DNA from: CAZGUH01 sp964529005
GTDB taxonomy: Bacteria > Actinomycetota > Acidimicrobiia > Acidimicrobiales > Ilumatobacteraceae
Reading direction: 5' to 3'
Assembly (NCBI GenBank): GCA_964529005.1
Contig: CAZGUH010000016.1
Span: forward strand, 1-64,000
Length of the DNA stretch: 64,000 nucleotides
Program-made: the position numbers and the translations under genes
Part shown: positions 25,661-34,416 of the stretch, piece after piece
Position numbering within the stretch: position 1 is the stretch's first letter
Layout of the letters: each line of letters opens with the position of its first letter
The notes under the pieces: model-generated
Told to the model about the DNA's origin: nothing
What the model saw: the letters and a program-made list of their open reading frames with translations, nothing else
Databases searched by the model: none

Positions 25661-26563
25661 CTACAGCGCGGCGAACGGATTGTTCAGGGTGAACGGGACG
25701 TCGGCCAGGCGATCGCCCTCCTCGAGGAGCTCGGCGACGCTCCACCGGCCGTCCTTCTCGATGCCGTCGACGATCGCGAACGGCTGGAACAGCTTCACCT
25801 GGCCACCCATGACGAGGAAGATGCGGCCGTTGACGCGGCACGATTCGGCGCCGAGGTAGGCGACCCAGGGCGACACGTTGGCGGGATCCATCACGTCGAA
25901 GCCGTCGGCGGGAACCTCGCTCATGATGCCGCCGAGATCCTCGGTCAGACGGGTCCGGGCCGTCGGCGCGATGGCGTTGACGCGCACGCCGTACCGCTCG
26001 AGCTCCATCGCTGCGATGATCGTGAACGCGGCGATGCCCGCCTTGGCCGCCCCGTAGTTCGCCTGGCCCGGCTGGCCGAACAGCCCCGACGTCGAGGTGG
26101 TGTTGACGACCGAGGCGGCCACGCGCGCGCCGGCCTTGGAGCGGTCGCGCCAGTACGTTGCGGCATGGCGCGTCGGGCAGAAGTGGCCCCGCAGGTGCAC
26201 CCGCGTGACGGCATCCCACTCCTGCTCACTCATGTTCACCAGCGTGCGGTCGCGCAGGATGCCGGCGTTGTTGACGAGCACGTGGAGGTCGCCGAATCGC
26301 TCGATCGCGGCGTCGACCAACCGCTTCGCCCCGTCCCAGTCGGTGACGTCGTCGTGGTTGGCGATCGCCTGGCCACCGAAGGCCTCGATCTCGGCGACGA
26401 CCTGCTCGGCCGCCGAGGCGTCGGCGCCCTGCCCGTCGCGGCTGCCGCCGAGGTCGTTGACGACAACCCTCGCGCCCTCGCGGGCATACAGCAGGGCGTG
26501 CTCGCGCCCGATTCCGCGCCCGGCGCCGGTGATGATCGCCACGCGACCGTCCAACTCACCCAT
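25661..26563 (-). CDS. Short-chain dehydrogenase/reductase, large-loop type
   Basis: 300 residues. TGAGRGIG at 12-19 binds NAD(P); NNAGI at 98-102; catalytic Ser near 156-159 and YGAAK at 170-174. The motif ITGAGRGIGREHALLYAREGARVVVND resembles multifunctional-enzyme-type 3-hydroxyacyl-CoA dehydrogenases, so oxidation of a hydroxyacyl-CoA is the likely job. GGAGG stands 6 nt before the ATG at 26563, preferring it over the ATG at 26569. Last gene of the AtuA / SCP-x run. Confidence 0.88.
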   Translation of the reverse strand: MGELDGRVAIITGAGRGIGREHALLYAREGARVVVNDLGGSRDGQGADASAAEQVVAEIEAFGGQAIANHDDVTDWDGAKRLVDAAIERFGDLHVLVNNAGILRDRTLVNMSEQEWDAVTRVHLRGHFCPTRHAATYWRDRSKAGARVAASVVNTTSTSGLFGQPGQANYGAAKAGIAAFTIIAAMELERYGVRVNAIAPTARTRLTEDLGGIMSEVPADGFDVMDPANVSPWVAYLGAESCRVNGRIFLVMGGQVKLFQPFAIVDGIEKDGRWSVAELLEEGDRLADVPFTLNNPFAAL

Positions 26564-26616
26564 TCGCATCCTCCATCGCGTGCTCGATCCGCGTGCCCGA
26601 TCCGTGTGCCGCGGCG

Positions 26617-27798
26617 TCAGCCGCGCGGCACGTCCTTCCACGGCGTGTCCTTGTCGACCCGCACGTCGCCCGGCAGCCCGAGCACCCGTTCGGCGACGAT
26701 GTTGCGGGCGATCTCGGTGCTGCCCCCCTCGATCGAGTTCGCCGGCGACCGCAAGAACGCGCCGACCGGGTCGGGCCACGTGTCGCCGACGTCGACGCGC
26801 TCCATCGCATACCCGCCGGGCTTGAGCATGCCCTCGGCGCCGAGCAGCTCGACGGCGAGCGCGGTGATCTGCTGGTTGAGCTTGGCGGCCATGATCTTGC
26901 CCAGCGAGCCCTCGGGGCCCGGCGTCCCGGCCGAGCGCGCCTGGGCGGCGCGGATGTTGGTCAGCCGCAGCGCCTCGGCCTGCGCCCAGAGGTTCACGAG
27001 GCGGTCCTTGGCCACCGGACCGCCGCCGACCTCCCGCCAGAGATCGACGAGGTGACCGATCGGTCCGCTGCCGCGCGGCGGCGCGCTGCCGCCGATGGCG
27101 ACGCGCTCGTTCATCAGCGTGGTGAGCACCACCCGCCATCCCTCGCCCTCGGCGCCGAGGCGCTCGCTGTCGGGGATGCGCACGCCTTCGAGGAACACCT
27201 CGTTGAACTCCGCGTCGCCGGTCATCTGGTACAGCGGCCGCACGTGGACGCCCGGCGCGTGCATGTCGATGACGAAGTAGGTCAGGCCTTTGTGCTTGGG
27301 CACGTCGGGGTTGGAGCGGGCGACCAGCATGCCGAACCGGGCGATGTGGGCGAACGTCGTCCACACCTTCTGGCCGTCGATGATCCACTCGTCGCCGTCA
27401 CGCACGGCGCGCGTCGCCAGCCCGGCGACGTCGGACCCCGCCCCGGGCTCGCTGAACAGCTGGCACCAGATCTCCTCGCCGGTGAACAGCGGGCGCAGGT
27501 AGCGGCGCTTCTGCGCCTCGCTGCCGTGCGTCACCACGGTCGGCGCGCCCATGCCGTGCCCGATCAGCAACGTCGGCTCGGGCAACGGAGCACCGGCGTC
27601 CGCCACGCGCTCGTTGATGATCCGCTGGAAGCTCGGCGACGCCCCGAGCCCTCCGTGGCCCTCGGGGAAGTGGACCCACGCCAGCCCGCGGTCGAACTGC
27701 TCGCCGAAGAACTTCGTCGGCTCCGTGCTGGCCGGGTCGGCCGCCGCCAGCAGGTCGTCGCAGCGAGCGAGGATGTCCGCTTCCGTGATCCCGCTCAC
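26617..27798 (-). CDS. Acyl-CoA dehydrogenase
   Basis: 393 residues. WCQLFSEPGAGSDVAGL (~110) and WIIDGQKVWTTFAHIA define the FAD-binding beta domain. The C-terminus reads NSIEGGSTEIARNIVAERVLGLP, with a Glu near the usual base position. This subfamily (with the early LAWVHFPEGHGGLGAS) is common in steroid and terpenoid catabolic clusters. The GTG start overlaps the DUF35 gene stop as GTGA. Confidence 0.92.
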   Translation of the reverse strand: MSGITEADILARCDDLLAAADPASTEPTKFFGEQFDRGLAWVHFPEGHGGLGASPSFQRIINERVADAGAPLPEPTLLIGHGMGAPTVVTHGSEAQKRRYLRPLFTGEEIWCQLFSEPGAGSDVAGLATRAVRDGDEWIIDGQKVWTTFAHIARFGMLVARSNPDVPKHKGLTYFVIDMHAPGVHVRPLYQMTGDAEFNEVFLEGVRIPDSERLGAEGEGWRVVLTTLMNERVAIGGSAPPRGSGPIGHLVDLWREVGGGPVAKDRLVNLWAQAEALRLTNIRAAQARSAGTPGPEGSLGKIMAAKLNQQITALAVELLGAEGMLKPGGYAMERVDVGDTWPDPVGAFLRSPANSIEGGSTEIARNIVAERVLGLPGDVRVDKDTPWKDVPRG

Positions 27799-28253
27799 CG
27801 GCGGCGCTCCTCGCGCCCGCTGTCGCGGACGAGGCGGAACATCGGCAGCGTGATCTCGTCGTCGACGTCGTGAAAGGCGACTTCGACGGGCAGGTCGCAG
27901 GCGACGTCGGAGGGATCGCAGTCGATGATGTCGCTGAACATGTAGTGACCCTCCTCGAGGTTGACGGTGGCGAGGATCGTGGGCAGCGGGAAGCCGGGCG
28001 ACGGCTCCTTGCGCACGATGGTGTAGCTGTCGATCACACCGCGACCCGAGCTGCGCTCCCACCCGACATCGAACGACAGGCACCGGATGCACGCCTCGGC
28101 CGGCGGGAAGAAGGCGTGCCCGCAGGCGCGGCAGCGCATGAACGTCAACTCGTGACGGCGGCAGGCATCCCAGTACGGGCGCGACAGCTCGTTGGGGACG
28201 GGCATCGGGCGCGCCCCGTCGACGGGCACGATGATGCGATCCTCAGCCGGCAC
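27795..28253 (-). CDS. DUF35 zinc-ribbon / OB-fold partner protein
   Basis: 152 residues. A rubredoxin-like zinc ribbon with Cys41, Cys44, Cys55 and Cys58 (CRAC...CIRC) is followed by an OB fold beginning RGVIDSYTIV. Proteins of this kind form complexes with SCP-x-type thiolases or hydratases, as ChsH2 does with Ltp2 in steroid side-chain cleavage. Its gene overlaps the thiolase-like gene upstream by 11 bp, which fits a complex. Confidence 0.9.
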   Translation of the reverse strand: MPAEDRIIVPVDGARPMPVPNELSRPYWDACRRHELTFMRCRACGHAFFPPAEACIRCLSFDVGWERSSGRGVIDSYTIVRKEPSPGFPLPTILATVNLEEGHYMFSDIIDCDPSDVACDLPVEVAFHDVDDEITLPMFRLVRDSGREERRR

Positions 28254-29451
28254 CGAGCAACACCGCCTCGATGTGATGGGCTGCAGGGACCGCCGTCACC
28301 GCGGCGGCCACGTGCGCGCCGGCGACCTGGCGGACGCCGCACTCGCCGCGCAGCTGGCGGGCGGCTTCGATCACCTTGAACAGCTGCTGCCCCGGTGACG
28401 GGAAGAACGCGTGGGCGAGCTCGCCCCCGTCGGTGTTCGTCGGCATCCGGCCGCCGACCGTGAGCGCGTCACCTTCGCAGAACGGGCCACCCTCGCCCGG
28501 GCCGCACAGCCCGAGCGCTTCGATGTGACGGATCACCTCGAACGCGGTGGCGTCGTACACGGAGATGACGTCGAGATCGTCCGGGCCGATGCCGGCGCGC
28601 CCGTACGCCGCCTTCATCCGCGTCGACAGCATCGTTCCGGTGTCACGGTTGCGGGCCGGGTTGACGTGCGGGCCGTCGTCGATCTCCATCGCGCCGGCGA
28701 GCACGTACACGGGGTCGCGGCGCAGCGCTCGCCCCCGCGCGCCGGTCGTCATCACGATGCCGCACCCGCCTTGCGCGACCATCGAGCACTCCAGCAGGTG
28801 GATCGGATCGGCGACCATCCGCGACGCCAGGATGTCGTCCACCGTGTACGGCCCGTGGCCGTACATGATCGCCTCGGGATTGACCGAGCCGTGGTTGCGG
28901 ATCGTCGCCGCGACGTTGGCGATCTGCTCGCTCGTGGTGCCGTAGTCGTGCATGTGCCGGCGGGCGTTCATCGCCATGCGCGTGATCGCCCGAGCCCCGC
29001 CGTAGGGCTGGTTGAACTCCAGCACGGCCTGCGTGTACGCCGCGCCGCGGGCCATCTTCTCCATCATCACCGCACCGCCCGAGCCCATCCCGCCGGCGAC
29101 GCCCGCGGCGATGACGACCGTCTCGCAGTAACCGGCCTGGATCGCCGCGGCGGCGTTCAACACGGCCCGCACGCCGCTGGCGTCGAGATCCTGCTCCATC
29201 ACCCAGTTGGCCGTGATGCCGAGCTGGCGCGCCCAGTTCGACCCCGCCTTGGGGAAACCGCCGGGCCCAGGCCAGTCGATGCACAGGCCGTTGACCTCGT
29301 CCTTGGCGATGCCGGCATCCGCCAGCGCCCCCTGGATCGCCTTCACGGTGATGCTGAAGTCGGTCTCGTCGGGGATCGAGCGCGCCACCTTCGGCACGCT
29401 GATCCCGACGATCGCGGGAGGGTCGAAGCGCTCGGTCACGCCCATCGACAA
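28243..29451 (-). CDS. SCP-x / lipid-transfer-protein-type thiolase-like lyase
   Basis: 402 residues, thiolase fold. The nucleophilic Cys of true thiolases is missing: the matching helix reads LDASGVRAVLNAAAAI. It has ISVYDATAFEVIRH in place of NEAF and NTDGGELAHAFFPSPG near the end. This combination is seen in Ltp2-type retro-aldolases that work with a DUF35 partner, so carbon-carbon cleavage of a beta-hydroxyacyl-CoA is the best guess. The start could be ATG 29451 or ATG 29445. Confidence 0.85.
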   Translation of the reverse strand: MSMGVTERFDPPAIVGISVPKVARSIPDETDFSITVKAIQGALADAGIAKDEVNGLCIDWPGPGGFPKAGSNWARQLGITANWVMEQDLDASGVRAVLNAAAAIQAGYCETVVIAAGVAGGMGSGGAVMMEKMARGAAYTQAVLEFNQPYGGARAITRMAMNARRHMHDYGTTSEQIANVAATIRNHGSVNPEAIMYGHGPYTVDDILASRMVADPIHLLECSMVAQGGCGIVMTTGARGRALRRDPVYVLAGAMEIDDGPHVNPARNRDTGTMLSTRMKAAYGRAGIGPDDLDVISVYDATAFEVIRHIEALGLCGPGEGGPFCEGDALTVGGRMPTNTDGGELAHAFFPSPGQQLFKVIEAARQLRGECGVRQVAGAHVAAAVTAVPAAHHIEAVLLGAG

Positions 29452-29520
29452 CCGTGCCTCATCGAAACCCCCGCCTCATCGGCTCACCCTCGGCCCACGC
29501 TGTGCCTCGATCCACGCGTG

Positions 29521-30813
29521 CTACCGGGCAGCGGCCGGCAGCTGGATCTTGTATAGCTCGGCGGCGTTGTCCTGGAGGACGCGGCGGCGAGTGTGCTCGT
29601 CGACGCCGCCCAGCACGCGGGCGAAGTGCTCGCGGGCGCCGGGGAAGAGGCAGGTGGGGTGCGGCACGTCCGTCTCCACCAGCACCCGGTCGGCGCCGAT
29701 GTCGGGGATCAGCTTCGCTGCGGCGACCTGCTCGAACCAGAACATCACGAAGATGTGGTCGGCGAAGTACTCCTTCGGCCGGCGCTTCGTCAGGTTCACC
29801 TCGTGCTCGTAGGTGACCATCTCGTCGAACTGGTACTCCATCGCCTCGAGCACGAACGGCACCCATCCGATGCCGCTCTCGGCGGACACGATCTGCAACT
29901 TCGGGAAGCGATCGAACAGATTGCTCATGCAGAGGTTGGTGATGATCCGCACGTTGCTCATGTACATCTGCGTGGCCTGGATCGCGAGGCGGCGTTGGCT
30001 GCCCATCGACTTCCACCACCAGTTCGGCGCGGTCGGCTGCGAGTTGGCCTTCGCCGACGCGGCCTCGGCCGCGGCGACCTGCTCGCGCGGGCGACGGATC
30101 GCTTCGAGCTCCTCGCGGCGGGCGCCGGCGCCGATGTGGAAGTTGGCCGCGGCGCCGGACTGGTTGAACAGGTCCCACATCGGCTCGAAGTACGGGTCCG
30201 GCAGCTCCGGCAGGCCGATCATCTCCGGCTTGTCCGACAGCGTGAAGCCGCGCATGCCGCGATCCAGCAGGCGCGTCATCTCCGTGACGCACAGGTCCAT
30301 GTCCCAGATCGGCAGCATGCCCTGGGGCAGCAGCCGGCCGCCCGACTCCTCCTGCACGTCGGCGAGGAAATCGTTGTAGGTCCGGGTGATCGCCGTGCGC
30401 TCGCGGTTGTCGTGGATCGCGAACAGGTGGTTGGAGGCGAAGCCGACGCCGTTGGGATAGAGGACCTGGGCGTAGATCCCCATCTCGTCCATCAGCTCCA
30501 GCCGCGCCGAGACCGACCAGGCCGACTCGTCGATCTCCTCGAACGGCTGCACGACGTGCGAGCCGAGCACCTTCTTGCGACCGCGCTGGATCGTGTTGCC
30601 GCCGGTGCTCGCCCACAGATCGTCACCGATGTACCAACCGGTGTTGCCGTCCTTGGTGCGGTGCTCCGGGATGCGGTAGCCCGCGTTGGCGGGCGTGCGC
30701 GCCGACCACAGATCGGCCGGCTCGGTGAAGTGCGCGTCGCAGTCGATGATGTGGATCCCGTTGAGTGGATCGGATGCCACAGCAGGGCTGGTGGTGGGCA
30801 GGGTGTCAGTCAC
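29521..30813 (-). CDS. Amidohydrolase-2 family TIM-barrel enzyme (paralogue A)
   Basis: 430 residues, ACMSD/amidohydrolase-2 superfamily. The first metal site reads D26-A-H28-x2-E31 in the block DAHFTEPADLW, with Asp replacing the first His of the usual HxH. Later NFHIGAG supplies a middle His and ETDVPHPT the final Asp. Relatives are metal-dependent decarboxylases or hydrolases; the reaction here is unknown. The GTG start at 30813 follows a purine-rich GAGAGAGA stretch. Lies between the SCP-x lyase and the AtuA pair. Confidence 0.85.
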   Translation of the reverse strand: MTDTLPTTSPAVASDPLNGIHIIDCDAHFTEPADLWSARTPANAGYRIPEHRTKDGNTGWYIGDDLWASTGGNTIQRGRKKVLGSHVVQPFEEIDESAWSVSARLELMDEMGIYAQVLYPNGVGFASNHLFAIHDNRERTAITRTYNDFLADVQEESGGRLLPQGMLPIWDMDLCVTEMTRLLDRGMRGFTLSDKPEMIGLPELPDPYFEPMWDLFNQSGAAANFHIGAGARREELEAIRRPREQVAAAEAASAKANSQPTAPNWWWKSMGSQRRLAIQATQMYMSNVRIITNLCMSNLFDRFPKLQIVSAESGIGWVPFVLEAMEYQFDEMVTYEHEVNLTKRRPKEYFADHIFVMFWFEQVAAAKLIPDIGADRVLVETDVPHPTCLFPGAREHFARVLGGVDEHTRRRVLQDNAAELYKIQLPAAAR

Positions 30814-30869
30814 GATCGGCGTCTCTCTCTGAGTTCTGGTCTCTCTGCGTCTGGTCTCAGCGGCTGGAG

Positions 30870-31169
30870 TCAGATCTCGGTCTCGAGGATCAGGTTGGCG
30901 AACGACTTGCCGTGCGGATCGGTGCGCAGGTTGATGGTGCACCCGCCTTCGAGGGCCTCCTTCATCACGAAGTTCAGGCCCTTCAACCGCGGATACTCGT
31001 AGCGGGTGATCTCACCCTTGACGAGATCACCGAAGCACCGGCGGACCACGTCGACGGTGAGCTTCTCCCGGATCAGGTCCCAGTGCTGGACGTCGTAGGG
31101 GAACACGCACACGTTGTTGACGTTGCCCTTGTCGCCGGCCCGGCTGAATGCGATCTCACGCAGCTTCAC
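30870..31169 (-). CDS. AtuA-like small protein
   Basis: 99 residues, MKLREIAFSRAGDKGNVNNVCVF, matching the AtuA-like ferredoxin-fold domain that follows the DUF1446 domain in AtuA-type proteins. Here it is a separate gene coupled by ATGA to the large AtuA gene, so the two probably act as subunits. The function of AtuA in acyclic terpene degradation has not been established biochemically as far as I know. Confidence 0.85.
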   Translation of the reverse strand: MKLREIAFSRAGDKGNVNNVCVFPYDVQHWDLIREKLTVDVVRRCFGDLVKGEITRYEYPRLKGLNFVMKEALEGGCTINLRTDPHGKSFANLILETEI

Positions 31170-32500
31170 GACTCCAACACCTCACCGATGATCTCGACGT
31201 CGGAACGGGGGACATAGGCGGGCGTCACGCCGATCGCCTTGTCGATGCGGGTCAGCGCGCCGCCGGCGCCGGCGGGGCCGTTCGACCACAGGTGCTCGGC
31301 CTCGTCCGCCACCGCCTGGGCGACATCGCGGCGACGGCTGCGCACGGCGATGCGCAGGCGCACCTCGGCGGGCGGGCCGGCCTGGAACTGGTTGCCGAAC
31401 ATCGCCGACAGCCCGTGCATGTCGATGCGCAGGTCGTCGATGTCGCGCATCAGCGGCTCGATGCGCTTGCGGACCATGTCCTCACCCATCCGCGCCCGCT
31501 CGACGCATCCCGTGCCGGCGAAGGACATCTCACCGATCCCCTTCCAGCCGAAATCGATGCCGACGAGCACCTTCAGCGTGTCGGGCCGAGCGCGGCCCTT
31601 CGCTCCCCCGGCGACCACCTTGTCCTTGCCCGCCTGCTCGACGTAGGTGTCGGTGAAGTCGGCGACGACGTCGGGGGTGATGTAGTTGGCCGGGTCGTGG
31701 ATCTCGTAGCCGAGCTGCGCCTTCGACATGTTGGCGTCGACCGCGCCTCCGGTCCCGGGCAGCTTGCTCATCGTGAACTCGTCTGCGCCCGACAGCGTGG
31801 CGAACGGGAAGCCGAGGTTCTCGATGCCCTCGACGACGCGGTACGGCGGATCGGCGAAGTTGCCCCCGGTGACGTGGGTTCCGCACTCGAGCAGATGCGC
31901 GGCGAGCGTGGCGAGCGCGACCTTGTCCCAGTCGTCGAGCGCCCAGCCGAGCTCGAAGCAGATCGGCGCCACGTACAGCGACGGATCCGCGAGGCGGCCG
32001 CCGAGCAGGAACTGCGCGCCCTGCTCCAGAAGCTGGAGGATCTCCTCGGCGCCGGTGTAGGCGTTCGCCGACACGATCTGGTCCTCGATCTGCTTCGCCG
32101 TGACGCCCAGCTCGGGCAGCGCCACGTCGTTGGCGATCGCCGTGTGCATGATGTCGTCGCCGCGCAGGACGCCGACCTTGACGCCGTGCGCATCCTGCTT
32201 GCGCAACGCGTTGATCACGTCGGCCGCGCCGGCGTCGGGGTTCGCCGCGCCGAAGTTGCCCGTCACCCGCTTGCCGCTCTTCAGGAACGGCGTCAGCTTC
32301 GTGACGATCTCGTGGATGCGCTCGTCCTGGCCGACGCTCGGGTCAGCGTGGCGGCGCACCTGGGCGAGCGCCACGGTGCGCTCCCCCAGGCAGTCGTATG
32401 CCATGTAGTCCACGAGGCCGCTGTTCGCCAGGTCGACAGCAGGTTGGACACGATCCTTGGCCCACGCCGAGCCACAGCCGATCGACACCGTCTTCGCCAC
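31166..32500 (-). CDS. AtuA-type (DUF1446) acyclic terpene utilisation protein
   Basis: 444 residues. VSIGCGSAWAKDRVQPAVDLANSGLVDYMAYDCLGERT is the typical DUF1446 start; ANPDAGAAD, GGRLADPSLYVAP and ECGTHVTGGNFADP follow. In Pseudomonas atuA heads a citronellol/geraniol degradation operon; the enzymatic role is unknown. The GTG at 32500 is preceded by GGAAGGGAG. It heads a run of amidohydrolase, SCP-x lyase, DUF35, acyl-CoA dehydrogenase and SDR genes. Confidence 0.9.
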   Translation of the reverse strand: MAKTVSIGCGSAWAKDRVQPAVDLANSGLVDYMAYDCLGERTVALAQVRRHADPSVGQDERIHEIVTKLTPFLKSGKRVTGNFGAANPDAGAADVINALRKQDAHGVKVGVLRGDDIMHTAIANDVALPELGVTAKQIEDQIVSANAYTGAEEILQLLEQGAQFLLGGRLADPSLYVAPICFELGWALDDWDKVALATLAAHLLECGTHVTGGNFADPPYRVVEGIENLGFPFATLSGADEFTMSKLPGTGGAVDANMSKAQLGYEIHDPANYITPDVVADFTDTYVEQAGKDKVVAGGAKGRARPDTLKVLVGIDFGWKGIGEMSFAGTGCVERARMGEDMVRKRIEPLMRDIDDLRIDMHGLSAMFGNQFQAGPPAEVRLRIAVRSRRRDVAQAVADEAEHLWSNGPAGAGGALTRIDKAIGVTPAYVPRSDVEIIGEVLES

Positions 32501-32551
32501 GGCACTCCCTTCCGAACACTGCTCACGAGGCTGCCGACGAGCCCCCACGTT

Positions 32552-32590
32552 CCGCAGAGTTTATAGTTGAATAATTCGTCTAAGCAAACG
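32552..32590 (-). promoter_or_regulatory. AT-rich promoter of the AtuA operon
   Basis: On the minus strand GACGAATTATTCAACTATAAAC contains TATAAA as a likely -10 about 60 nt before the AtuA GTG. It resembles the sequence before the two-subunit acyl-CoA dehydrogenase operon (GACGAAGTATAACAATTCAAC on the plus strand). Confidence 0.4.
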
Positions 32591-32616
32591 GCTCGCAGGC
32601 GGCGTGAGGAGGTCTC

Positions 32617-33441
32617 TCAGTAGTCGTCGCCGGGCTGGAAGCCGGCCGGCAGCGGGGCGAAGCGCGGCGGCCGCCGCTCCGCGAAGCTCGCCATCCCCTC
32701 TTTGAGGTCCGGGTGGGCGGTGTAGTGCTGGACCCACGGCAGGGCGGTGAGCCGAGCCCCCTCCAGCGACTGGTCGTCGGCCATCGCGAGCTGCTGCTTG
32801 ATCATCGCCATCGACAGCGGCGAGCAGTTGATCGCCAGGTCGCGCGCGTAGGCGCGGGCCGCGTCGAGCACGCTGTGGCCCTCCGGCGTCACCCGGCTGA
32901 CGAGACCCAGCTCCTTCGCCTCCTGCGCGGTGATCGTGCGGCCCGAGAGCAGCAGGTCGTGGGCGTTCTCGCGGCCGACGATGCGCGGCAGCATCCACGC
33001 GATCCCGTGCTCGGCCAGCAGGCCACGGCGCGCGAACGCGGTCGTGAACTTGGCGCGCGACGCGGCGAAGCGCACGTCGCAGACCAGCGCCTGGATCAGC
33101 CCGATGCCGGCGCAGGCTCCGTTGATCGCGGCGATCACCGGCTTGCGCACGCTCAGCGGGTGCGTCTGCGGCCGGCGGCCGGAGAAGTCGACCGTGCCGG
33201 CGCGGCGCACCTCCTCGAGCGCGAGCATGTCCATCCCGGGGCAGAACGCGTCCCCCGCGCCGGTGACGACGACGGCGCGCACGTCGGGATCGTCGGAGAC
33301 CTGTGTGAGGAGGTCGAAGTAACGCTCCTCCATCGGGTACGTCCACCCGTTCTTGCGGTCGGGCCGGTTGAGCGTGAGCGTGGCCACGCCGGCGTCGTCG
33401 ACCTCGTAGAGCACCGACGCCACGTCCGGAGCCGTCCTCAT
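32617..33441 (-). CDS. Enoyl-CoA hydratase/isomerase family protein
   Basis: 274 residues, crotonase fold. Oxyanion-hole segments are GAGDAFCPGMDML near 60-72 and NGACAGIGLIQALVCDVRFAA near 108-128; the catalytic-helix region is RRGLLAEHGIAWMLPRIVG. It probably hydrates a 2-enoyl-CoA. Coupled by ATGA to the LLM gene upstream. Confidence 0.9.
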   Translation of the reverse strand: MRTAPDVASVLYEVDDAGVATLTLNRPDRKNGWTYPMEERYFDLLTQVSDDPDVRAVVVTGAGDAFCPGMDMLALEEVRRAGTVDFSGRRPQTHPLSVRKPVIAAINGACAGIGLIQALVCDVRFAASRAKFTTAFARRGLLAEHGIAWMLPRIVGRENAHDLLLSGRTITAQEAKELGLVSRVTPEGHSVLDAARAYARDLAINCSPLSMAMIKQQLAMADDQSLEGARLTALPWVQHYTAHPDLKEGMASFAERRPPRFAPLPAGFQPGDDY

Positions 33442-34403
33442 GCCGGTTGCCGGGCCGGCTGCTGTGCCGGCTGCTGGGCCGGTTGTTGGGCCGGCTGCCT
33501 GGCCGCGAGCCCGGTGCGCTCGGCGGTCGCCGACAGCGCGGCGTGGAAGAGCTCGCGATCGTGGGCCGGGATCGAGAAGATGCAGCGGTCGACGCCGATC
33601 TCCTCGTAGCGCTGGAGAAGCTCCTCGGACGGGAGGCGGTCGGTGAACGCTTGGATCGAGCGCTTGCCTCCCATCGCGCCGTCGGGATCGAGCAGCGAGA
33701 TGGTGAGCGAGCGCGGGTCTCGGCCGGCCTCCACGGCATCGGAGCGCAGCGCGGCGATCGACTCGGCGAGCTCGTCGAAGCTCATCGTCGTGCGGATCGG
33801 CATCCACCCGTCCATCGTGGCGACCATGTCCCGCCGGGCGCCTGCGGTGAACGCGGAGCCGAGGATGATCGGCGGGTACGGCCGTTGCACCGGCTTGGGG
33901 AAGGACCAGCTCGCCGTGAAGGACACGTGCTCGCCCGAGTACGCCGCCTCCTCCTCGGTCCAGAGCACCTTCAGCGCGGCGAGCTTCTCGCGGAACACCG
34001 CCCGCGGCCGCGACGGATCGATGCCGTTGTTCGCCATCTCGAGCTTGTTCCAGCCGTATCCCACCCCGAGCTCGACGCGGCCGCCGGAGACGAAGTCGAG
34101 CGTGGCGATCTGCTTGGCGAGATAGATCGGGTTGTGCTCGCCGATCAGCGACACGGACGTGCCCAGGCGCAGGTGGTCGGTGACCGCCGCGGCCGCGGCG
34201 AACAGCGTGAACGGGTCGGGGAAGCGCTTGTAGATGTCGGGCGGGGTCCCGCCCTCGACCCACGGGTGGACGGTGGCGACCGGCAGGTGGTCGTGCTCGC
34301 CGAGCCAGATCGACTCGAAGCCGAGCCGTTCGGCGGACGTCGCGAGCTCGACGATCCCGATCGCGCTCGTGTCGTTGATGAACGCTGTCACGCCATGCTT
34401 CAC
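33438..34403 (-). CDS. LLM-class F420-dependent oxidoreductase with QPAQ tail
   Basis: 321 residues. MKHGVTAFINDTSAIGIVELATSAERLGFESIWLGEHDHLP and VSGGRVELGVGYGWN place it in the F420-type LLM family. The last 20 residues are five four-residue RQPA/QQPA repeats encoded by a 12-bp tandem repeat, outside the enzyme fold. Second LLM gene of the window. It sits between the enoyl-CoA hydratase and the two-subunit acyl-CoA dehydrogenase, so it may supply or consume their substrate. Confidence 0.88.
   Translation of the reverse strand: MKHGVTAFINDTSAIGIVELATSAERLGFESIWLGEHDHLPVATVHPWVEGGTPPDIYKRFPDPFTLFAAAAAVTDHLRLGTSVSLIGEHNPIYLAKQIATLDFVSGGRVELGVGYGWNKLEMANNGIDPSRPRAVFREKLAALKVLWTEEEAAYSGEHVSFTASWSFPKPVQRPYPPIILGSAFTAGARRDMVATMDGWMPIRTTMSFDELAESIAALRSDAVEAGRDPRSLTISLLDPDGAMGGKRSIQAFTDRLPSEELLQRYEEIGVDRCIFSIPAHDRELFHAALSATAERTGLAARQPAQQPAQQPAQQPARQPA
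33441..33500 (-). repeat. 12-bp tandem repeat, five copies, at gene end
   Basis: Units of the type GCCGGCTGCTGG encode Arg/Gln-Gln-Pro-Ala tetrapeptides. The run ends one base after the stop codon begins and also overlaps the hydratase start. Confidence 0.93.
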
Positions 34404-34416
34404 GGCACTCCTCCCG

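Noticed and set aside
25590..25665. tRNA-like stretch on the minus strand (TAGAGCGC, a TTCCAAT loop with 5-bp stem, CCGCCGA/TCGGCGG pairing)
   Set aside because: The paired arms are not spaced as in a tRNA, the acceptor would start inside the SDR stop region, and no D-arm or anticodon arm forms. Chance in GC-rich DNA.
33441..33500. Regular repeats suspected to be a CRISPR array
   Set aside because: Units are 12 bp and contiguous with no spacers; no cas gene nearby. The same applies to the other tandem runs.
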